A stretch of DNA of 64,000 nucleotides from Cryptomeria japonica (Eukaryota; Streptophyta; Pinopsida; Cupressales; Cupressaceae): contig NC_081406.1 of the NCBI RefSeq assembly GCF_030272615.1, positions 398,612,939 to 398,676,938 of the forward strand, written 5' to 3'. Within the stretch, counting starts at the first letter, position 1; each line of letters starts with the position of its first letter. Below, piece after piece: positions 57,501 through 64,000 of the stretch. The notes under the pieces were generated by a model, which was not told the DNA's origin, made no database searches, and was given only the letters and a program-made list of their open reading frames with translations. Both the position numbers and the translations under genes were made by a program.

Positions 57501-58096
57501 GGAAACTGTTGATAAACAATAAACGTGGGTAAGTGTATGCATAGGGATGCTACATAGTGATTACCGAGCACAGAAGCTTGAAGACCTGTTAGAATAATAG
57601 AGTATTGATGCCCAGCAGATAGACAAGATTAGTTCTATGTCTAGATTGTATTGAACAAATAGGAATCTGCTTTAGCATTTTAGATGTGAAGTTGTAGATC
57701 GATTGTATTACTGTTATTTTGTGAAAGTGATAGGAAATCTCTTAACTGAGTGGACTTAATAGTCTTATATGTAAATCCTCTAACAAGGTGACATTCTGAT
57801 TGAGTGTTTGAAATCCTTTAACAAGGTCACTTATAACAAAGTGAAGATCCTAACAGATCTAAGGGAAATCCCTTAACCGGGTCACATCTAGCAATGTGTT
57901 TGTAATCTTTAACAGGATTTACTTTTAACCGAGCATACTCTAGACGAGTATATTTCTTAGTGGGTCCAAAATCCCACAGTGGTTTTTCCCTATTTGGGTT
58001 TCCACTTTAAATATGGTGTTATGAGGTTTATATTGTTCTTATGCTTTTGAGTTTGCATGTTTGACAGTTTTTGGTTATATGACTGATATATATGTT

Positions 58097-58964
58097 CTGA
58101 TTAATAGGAAAAGCAGGTTTTAAGGACCCAAAACCTTTAACAAAGGAGATTAAACAGGATCATCAAAGAGAATCCAGACCATGAAAGAACAACTAAAACA
58201 AAGACTGGCAATAAAGCCAGTAAACAGAAAGGACAACAGAGGGTAGAAACAACAAAATGAAGAAACCAGAGATAACACTGCACAATTATAAGGCCTTCAG
58301 GAGGTCCTCCGCCTTAATCATCAGCTGGTTGTAGTTGGCCAGAGCAGCTTTAAGTTCATCCAAGTCCTTATTTGGCTTCTTCTCCTTTTTTTTACCACTA
58401 GTTCTTGTTCTAGGTCCTTGAAAATCTCCTGTTCCTTCAGTGTCAGGGTCAATTTCCAGGGTATCCTTCTCCTCCAAATTGTTGATGAGGGTTTTGGTTT
58501 TGCCAGCAGAGGCCCTCAGAATGTTTAAGCTTTGCTCGGCGATAATTTTAAGCCATTCCTCAATTTTGCTAGCTTTATTGACAGTTTCCATCATTATTTG
58601 ATCCATAGCATTGGCATTAGCTTTCCTCTCAATCAGATCTTTCTCAATTTGCTCAAATATGAGGTTGGATTCTCTCATATTTTCAGCTCTAGCAATAGTT
58701 TTGGTCAAATCCTCCACATAATCTGCTGTAGACTTCCCTTCGCCAATGCTGATAGTTTCCAGAATATGAATTCTGTTGATAGTTCCCAGAGTCTGGGTTT
58801 TGCTGATAGTTTCCAGAATCTGGATTCTGCTGATAATTTCCAAAAACTGGGTTTTGCTGATAGTTTCCAGAGTCTGGATTCTGCTGATAATTTCCAGAAA
58901 TTGGGTTCTGCTGATAGTTTCTAGAGTCTGGATTCTGCTGATAATTTCCAGAAACTGGGTTTTG
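58097..58964 (-). mobile_element. Inserted 868-bp segment flanked by 14-bp direct repeats
   Basis: CTGATATATATGTT occurs at 58083-58096 and again at 58965-58978, exactly bracketing sequence absent from the LTR pattern. In minus sense the segment starts inside a 27-bp minisatellite, continues with an open frame of acidic, coiled-coil character (ESNLIFEQIEKDLIERKANA and EEWLKIIAEQSLNILRASA) to a stop at 58286, and then about 190 bp of non-coding tail ending in CTATTAATCAG. A 14-bp target duplication and 5' truncation fit insertion by target-primed reverse transcription (LINE-type or a retrocopy). There is no poly-A tail, and I do not recognise the protein. Confidence 0.6.
58748..58964. repeat. 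27-bp minisatellite, about eight units
   Basis: Unit GCTGATAGTTTCCAGAGTC plus TGGATTCT, alternating between slightly different versions (AATTTCCAGAAACTGGGTT). Being 27 bp, it keeps frame and encodes 9-residue repeats: minus strand NYQQNPDSG in one frame and ISRIQTLET in another, plus strand ADSFQSLDS. It lies at the 5' end, in minus sense, of the inserted segment. Confidence 0.8.
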
Positions 58965-59087
58965 CTGATATATATGTTACCGAGGTTGAATTTGATTTTT
59001 TTATGGATGATTAAGTTTGTATGATTCACCCCCCCTCATCTTGTTGTCTATTGGATCTGTACTTATATTAAGTATCAGAACTATCAA

Positions 59088-59100
59088 TTGGTATTAGAGC
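59088..59100 (+). other. C4 primer-binding site
   Basis: TTGGTATTAGAGC, one base after the LTR. It differs from the common TTGGTATCAGAGC by one C-to-T change. Confidence 0.85.
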
Positions 59101-59150
59101 TTTGGACTTTGAAAGGAAAGTTTAAAGGCACTTGAGTTAAAGATCCAAAG

Positions 59151-60280
59151 ATGTATAAGAGGGATGCACCTAAGCTGAATAAGTCAAGTTTCTCTACATG
59201 GCAGAAAAGGATGAAGCTACATCTATCAGGAGTTGGAGAATATGCTATATACTATCTGGAGAATGATTTTGTTGCACCGAGCACCTATCCATTGACTATG
59301 GAAGAGATAAAGGAGAAGCAAGAACATATTCAAGCAATGATTGAAATAACATCTGCATTGACCGATTCTGAGTTTAATGATCCAGAAGCCTGCAATGATG
59401 CAAAGGCAATGTGGACTAAGCTCATATCTATATATGGAGGAGATGAACATGTTCAAAGAGCAAAAGTTGATAGTTTAAGAGGACAACTTGAATCTATGAG
59501 GATGAATGAAGGTGAGAACATAACCCAGTATAGTACAAGACTAAAGGAGATTGTAAATCAAATCAAAGGAGTAGGAGGAACTACTGAAGAAAAGGATGTG
59601 ACAAGTAAGTTGTTAAGAACCCTTCTACCTACCTATGCAATCCGAGTCTTTGCAATCAATGAATTGAGGTATGTACCTAATACGCCAGTTTCCTTGGATG
59701 CTACTATTGGTAAGCTACATGCATTTGAGTTAAGTAATTTTGATAACAGTGGGTCATTGGCAAATAAAGTTGAATTTGCATTTAGTTCTTTTCATCTGAG
59801 TGAATCTAATGATTACAATGAAACAAAGTATAAGTACTCTGAAGGAGATCATAGTGGAGCAAGAGAAAGATTTCGGAAGAACATGGAGGAGGTACACAAA
59901 CTGTATGAAGAAATCAGAAAGCAAGAAGAGTTTGAAGCACTATTGGCCAAAAGGTTACCGAGAGGCAAAGGTAAATATAAAGGAAAACTACCTTTGAAAT
60001 GTTTCAATTGTGATAAAATTGGACATATGGCTTCTAACTATCCTGACAAAGATTTCACTGAAAAGAGAGATTACCGAGATGACAGACAAAAAGATAATCA
60101 TTACAGAGGACACCGAGACTTCAGAAGAAGAGATAGAAATACATGCTTAATTGCTGATGAGGAATCTGAAGATGATAAATCAGATGAGACTAATATAGAG
60201 GAAGTTGTTTATATGGCTATCAAGGATGGATCAGATGAAGAAAGGGATGAAGAAAAATCCCTAATATCTCACATAAACAC
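59151..60280 (+). pseudogene. C4 gag
   Basis: The frame opens MYKRDAPKLNKSSFSTWQKR and shows the copia gag core (AKAMWTKLISIYGG, RAKVDSLRGQLESM, VTSKLLRTLLPTYAIRVFAI). The zinc knuckle near 59998-60040 reads CFNCDKIGHMASNY: the last Cys of C-x2-C-x4-H-x4-C is Tyr, one G-to-A change. The stretch after it is charged and repetitive (RDYRDDRQKDNHYRGHRDFR). No stop occurs before protease, so gag and protease share one frame, as usual for copia. Loss of a zinc ligand would weaken RNA packaging. Confidence 0.85.
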
Positions 60281-61780
60281 TAATGATTCTTGGATTATAG
60301 ATAGTGGATGCTCACATCATATGACAGGAGACAAACACAAGTTTGTTATGTTAGAAGATTATGATGGAGGCTATGTTAGATTTGGTAATGATGCACCATG
60401 TCTGGTAAGAGGTAAAGGATCCATAACACTTCTTGATAAAGCAAGATGCAATGATGTTTATTGGGTTGAAGGTTTGAAATATAATTTGTTGAGTGTAGCA
60501 CAGCTAAACAACATAGGTTATCGAATATAATTTCAGAAAGGAATTGTCAAAGTTCATGACAAGAATGGAAAGTTAGCTGCTACCGAGACACAAACAAAAG
60601 GTAATACATTTCACCTTGACTCAACTCACAATAAGTGTTTGCATGCAAAGATTGATAATACCTGGTTATGGCATAAAAGGTTTTGTCATGTTAATTTTGA
60701 TAATTTGATCAAGATAAGTAAGAAGCACAGAGTAAGAGGTCTACCGAGTCTTGAAAAACCTGAGAATGCTATGTGCCGAGGATGCCAGATGGGTAAAATG
60801 ACAAGATAAAGCTTTACAAGTAAGTCCTACACTTCTAAGGGAATTTTAGATCTTGTGCACACTGATCTTTGTGGTCCTATGAAAGTTCAAAGTTATTATG
60901 GTGATAAGTATTTCATATTATTTATGGATGACTATTCAAGGATGATGCCAGTAATGTTTTTAAAAGAAAAATCAGAAGCTTTTCAAATGTTTAAGTGGTA
61001 CAAGGCTAGAGTTGAAAATGAAATAGGAAGACAACTGAAATGTCTTAGATCAGATAGAGGAGGAGAGTTCACATCTGATGAGTTCAACCTATTTTGCAAT
61101 GATCATGGTATTAAAAGACAAGTCTCTGCACCGAGAACTCTACAACAGAATGGAATAGCTGAAAGAAGAAATAGATCTATTGTGGATTGTGCTAGAACAC
61201 TGATGATTGAGAAGAAGGTTCCACAAACATTTTGGAGAGAAGCAATAAGAACAACCATTTACACCTTGAACCGAGTTCAATTGAAGAAAGGTACTTTGAA
61301 GACACCTTATGAAATCTGGTATGGCAAGAAACCTAATGTAAGTTACTTTAAGATCTTTGGAAGTAAATGCTATGTTCATAAAGATGATAGGTATGGCAAG
61401 TTTGATCAGAAAAGTGAAGAAGGAACATTTCTAGGATATTCTTCTAGAAGGAAAGCATTTAAATGTCTGATCAAATCATCTAACAAAATAGTAGAAAGTG
61501 AAAATGTGAAAATTGATGAATTTGCAGAAAGAACTAATGAAGGGAATTCCAAATAACCGGAAGACTATGATGAATTTGTCTATGTGCAATTGAGAAGTCC
61601 TACCGAGATAACTGTTGAAGAAAATGAAGAAAATATCCAGTTATCGAGTGATGAAGAAGATCATACAGAGCCTACCGAGCCTGTATTAGCCAAGTATGTC
61701 AGAAGACACCATGCACCAAGTCAGATTATAGGAGATAAGGATGATCCAGTGATGACAAGGAACAAACTTAGATAGAACAC
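60281..61780 (+). pseudogene. C4 protease and integrase
   Basis: SWIIDSGCSHHMTGDKH near 60288-60335 is the protease active site. The frame stops at TAA 60528-60530, then continues through TWLWHKRFCHVNF and CRGCQMGKM, the pre-integrase zinc region, to another TAA near 60808. The integrase core is intact: VHTDLCGPMKV, LRSDRGGEF and LQQNGIAERRN give D, D and E. The C-terminal part ends with FLGYSSRRKAFKC. A TAA at 61554-61556 and a TAG at 61773-61775 interrupt the linker to RT. The PQQNG-type motif keeps CAG here, unlike C1, C2 and C3. Confidence 0.87.
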
Positions 61781-61797
61781 ATGTTTGATATCTGAAT

Positions 61798-63330
61798 TTG
61801 AAAATAGTGAAAGAGGCATTTAATAATGAAGATTGGATAAATTCTATGACAGAAGAGATTGATCAAATCAAGAAGAATGACACATGGACACTGGTCCCAA
61901 GACCGAAGGACAAAAATGTAATCGGTACAAAGTGGATCTTCAGAAACAAGCTAAATGAAAAAGGTGAGGTCATTCAGAACAAAGCAAGATTAGTCTGCAA
62001 AGGTTATGCCCAAGAAGAAGGAATTGATTATGGTGAGACTTTTGCACCTGTTTCTAGACTTGAAGGAGTTAGAACATTGTTGGCATATGTTGCTTTCAAA
62101 AACTTCAAGGTATATCAAATGGATGTCAAATCTGCATTTCTGAATGGAATATTAAAAGAAGAAGTTTTCATTGAACAATCTGAAGGATTTGTTGAAGACA
62201 ATAATAAAGATCAAGTATGTAAATTAAACAAAGCTTTATATGGTCTGAAACAAGCACCTAGAGCATGGTATGAAAGATTGCACTCTTATTTGATTAAGAT
62301 TTTTTTTATAAGGACAAGTGAGAACAACAACATGTACATGAAGAATGATGAAAATGGAATAATAATCTCAGCCATATTTGTTGATGATATTATATTTTGT
62401 GGAAATGACTCTTTATGCAAGAACTTTGGAAATGAAATGAGCAAAGAATTTGAGATGTCATTAATCGGTGAGATAAAGTATTTTATAGGTTTACAGATAC
62501 TGCAAATGAAAAATGAGATTTTCATTACTCAATCCAAATACATAAAGGAAATCTTGAAGAAATTTGGAATGGAGGATTCAAAGCCAGTAAGTACTCCTAT
62601 GACTACCAACTGCAAACTATCAAAGAATGATGAATCTGCATTTGTTGATGAGACACTCTATCGATCCATGATTGGAAAACTACAATATGTTGTTCACAAC
62701 AGGCCAGATATAGCACATGTAGTAGGTATTGTTGCAAGATTCTTTGCAGATCCTAAGGAAATACACATGACGGCAATCAAAAGAATTTTCAGATACTTGA
62801 AAGGCACTGAAGATTATGGCTTATTATATCAAAAAGAAAATGATTTTGATTTAAAAGTTTATATTGATGCTGATTGGGCAAGCAACATTGATGATAGAAA
62901 AAGCACAAGTGGAGGAGCTTTCTTCTTAGGAGAAAGACTAGTGAGTTGGCTTAGCAAGAAACAAGGGTGTGTTTCTCAGTCAACAGCCGAAGCTGAATAT
63001 GTTGCAGCATCACTGAATTGTACCAACATTGCATGGATCAAACAACTGTTGGAAGGTATAAATGAGAAAGTTACCGAGCCAGTAACTATATTCTGTGACA
63101 ATACTAGTGCCATTAATATTTCAAAGAACCCTGTTATGCACTCTAAGACAAAGCACATCTCTATCAAATATCATTATCTTAGAGAAGAAGCTCAAGAGAA
63201 GAAAGTGGTGTTGGAATATGTTAACACAAAGGAGCAAATAGCTGATATCTTCACCAAGCCACTACCAGAGGACACTTTTGAATATCTCAGAAGTAAGTTA
63301 GGGGTCCTACCCATATCTTTTACTCACTGA
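61798..63330 (+). CDS. C4 reverse transcriptase and RNase H, open frame
   Basis: An uninterrupted frame of 510 codons, one frame off the upstream gag-integrase frame. RT motifs are [75 protein letters not shown], catalytic [10 protein letters not shown] near 62380 and [17 protein letters not shown]. RNase H has [54 protein letters not shown] and [17 protein letters not shown]. All key acidic residues are seen. As it lacks its own gag frame connection, it is still part of a disabled polyprotein, although the enzyme itself looks intact. Confidence 0.88.
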   Translation: MKIVKEAFNNEDWINSMTEEIDQIKKNDTWTLVPRPKDKNVIGTKWIFRNKLNEKGEVIQNKARLVCKGYAQEEGIDYGETFAPVSRLEGVRTLLAYVAFKNFKVYQMDVKSAFLNGILKEEVFIEQSEGFVEDNNKDQVCKLNKALYGLKQAPRAWYERLHSYLIKIFFIRTSENNNMYMKNDENGIIISAIFVDDIIFCGNDSLCKNFGNEMSKEFEMSLIGEIKYFIGLQILQMKNEIFITQSKYIKEILKKFGMEDSKPVSTPMTTNCKLSKNDESAFVDETLYRSMIGKLQYVVHNRPDIAHVVGIVARFFADPKEIHMTAIKRIFRYLKGTEDYGLLYQKENDFDLKVYIDADWASNIDDRKSTSGGAFFLGERLVSWLSKKQGCVSQSTAEAEYVAASLNCTNIAWIKQLLEGINEKVTEPVTIFCDNTSAINISKNPVMHSKTKHISIKYHYLREEAQEKKVVLEYVNTKEQIADIFTKPLPEDTFEYLRSKLGVLPISFTH

Positions 63331-63584
63331 CCGAGTTCGGTGAAAGCATCACTTTGATGACTCTATTGAGTATCTTTTGGGGAGCTGATGCTGGATTGAT
63401 ACACTTTAGAATGTTTTTCTAAAAGTGTACTGGAATTATACTGGAATAATACAGAGAATGATACAGGGAACAAGAATTGTAAACAAATTCTCTGACCGAG
63501 ACTCAGTTGATACACAACAGCAGGAAACAACTTCTTACAGAAAGAAATTATGTTTTAGTTCTATTCTTTTCGGCATTGTTGTCA

Positions 63585-63735
63585 AAGGGGAAGAAGACCT
63601 ACCAAGAAGGAGAAGACCTACCCAGGGGGAGAAGACCCAAGAAGGAGAAGATCTACCAAAAGGGGAGAAGACTTGAGAAGACTGAGAGAAGACTACAGAT
63701 TGAAATAAAGACTGAAAACAGAAGAGAAGTCTGAT
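63585..63735 (+). repeat. Purine-rich degenerate repeat in the C4 3' UTR
   Basis: AGAAGACCTACCAAGAAGG, GAGAAGACCTACCCAGGGGG, GAGAAGACCCAAGAAGG and GAGAAGATCTACCAAAAGGG follow each other, then shorter GAGAAGACT pieces. The period is roughly 20 bp. It lies between the RNase H stop and the polypurine tract. Confidence 0.75.
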
Positions 63736-63818
63736 GAATGGGGGAGAGCATTTCAGCATTTCAGAATATTTAAAAAAAAAAAAAAGAGATCAAATCAATT
63801 GGTTTTGCCATCAATTCC

Positions 63819-63830
63819 AAAGGGGGAGAT
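63819..63830 (+). other. C4 polypurine tract
   Basis: AAAGGGGGAGAT immediately before the 3' LTR start, preceded by TTTTGCCATCAATTCC. The same block, with AATGCC for AATTCC, precedes the LTRs of C1 and C3. Confidence 0.88.
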
Positions 63831-64000
63831 TGTTGGCAATATTACATTATAAGGATATTGAGAAGGTTGTTGATGATTATGGACATAACTGATTAAAGAT
63901 GTTTTACTGTCTTGATATTATTATTTTGTCATTGATGTCAAGAAAATGATTTTCTAATTCAGTATGATGTTGCCATATCTTAAGAAATATGATATGAAGA
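63831..64000 (+). repeat. 3' LTR of C4, first 170 bp
   Basis: TGTTGGCAATATTACATTAT onward, matching 56709 onward with three differences in the visible 170 bases. The element continues past the window. Confidence 0.93.

Larger units (their letters stand above)
56709..59086 (+). repeat. 5' LTR of C4 (2,378 bp including an 868-bp insertion)
   Basis: It starts TGTTGGCAATATTACATTAT, identical to 63831 onward, and ends CAGAACTATCA at 59086 before the primer site. Removing the insertion at 58097-58964 and one direct repeat leaves about 1.5 kb, closer to the LTRs of C1 and C3. Confidence 0.85.
56709..64000 (+). mobile_element. Copia element C4, plus strand, best-preserved copia, runs off the window
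   Basis: Order is 5' LTR (56709-59086, enlarged by an insertion), primer-binding site, gag, protease, integrase, RT, RNase H, purine-rich 3' UTR, polypurine tract and the first 170 bp of the 3' LTR. Over those 170 bases I count three differences between the LTRs by eye, so insertion is fairly recent. One frame holds from 59151 to about 61780 with four stops; a single shift near 61790 leads to a fully open RT-RNase H frame. Confidence 0.92.

Noticed and set aside
58532-58924. 130-codon plus frame with ADSFQ repeats
   Set aside because: Opposite strand of the 27-bp minisatellite and of a better minus frame; both strands are open only because the repeat length is a multiple of three.

Overview
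The window is plant nuclear DNA made mostly of nested LTR retrotransposons around one intact-looking host gene, a two-exon LOB-domain (LBD) transcription factor at 31527-32703. The AT-rich intergenic sequence, the LBD gene structure and the very large Ty3/gypsy Tat and Ty1/copia elements with tRNA primer sites point to a repeat-rich land plant. A gymnosperm/conifer is my best guess, by inference only. No tRNA, rRNA or CRISPR feature was seen.

Layout. 1-3015: a 2,019-bp tandem duplication carrying a minus-strand Tat-type LTR plus leader fused to a plus-strand gag fragment. 2621-about 7790: a plus-strand Tat-like relic with gag-like, protease and G-patch coding, no reverse transcriptase or integrase, a polypurine tract and a putative 3' LTR. 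7796-8423: a small unidentified gene fragment (minus) with a duplicated exon. 8440-25720: copia element C2 (plus), truncated at its 3' end, with two minus-strand copia elements inside it: C1 (8481-15479, in its LTR) and C3 (18294-25515, in its integrase). 25721-31425: intergenic. 31527-32703: the LBD gene. 33584-55794: a complete 22.2-kb Tat element with both LTRs and a perfect 5-bp target duplication. 56224-56518: a LINE zinc-finger remnant. 56709-64000: copia element C4 (plus), running off the window inside its 3' LTR, with an 868-bp insertion in its 5' LTR flanked by 14-bp direct repeats.

The most unusual object is the 22.2-kb Tat element. Besides sense gag, protease, G-patch, RT, RNase H, archaeal-type RNase H and integrase, it carries two long genes on the opposite strand between integrase and 3' LTR. 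One is a plant-mobile-domain (PMD) gene with its own TATA box and a likely intron. The other is a 1,048-codon frame of unknown function, broken by five stops but with no frameshift. The gag-pol leader and the PMD intron share a degenerate TTGTCGTACGA-like repeat, each in its own transcript sense. A dense TCGATGAA repeat lies upstream of the second antisense gene. All retroelement coding regions are decayed by stops and frameshifts, many at CAG, CAA or TGG codons, as expected from deamination of methylated cytosines.
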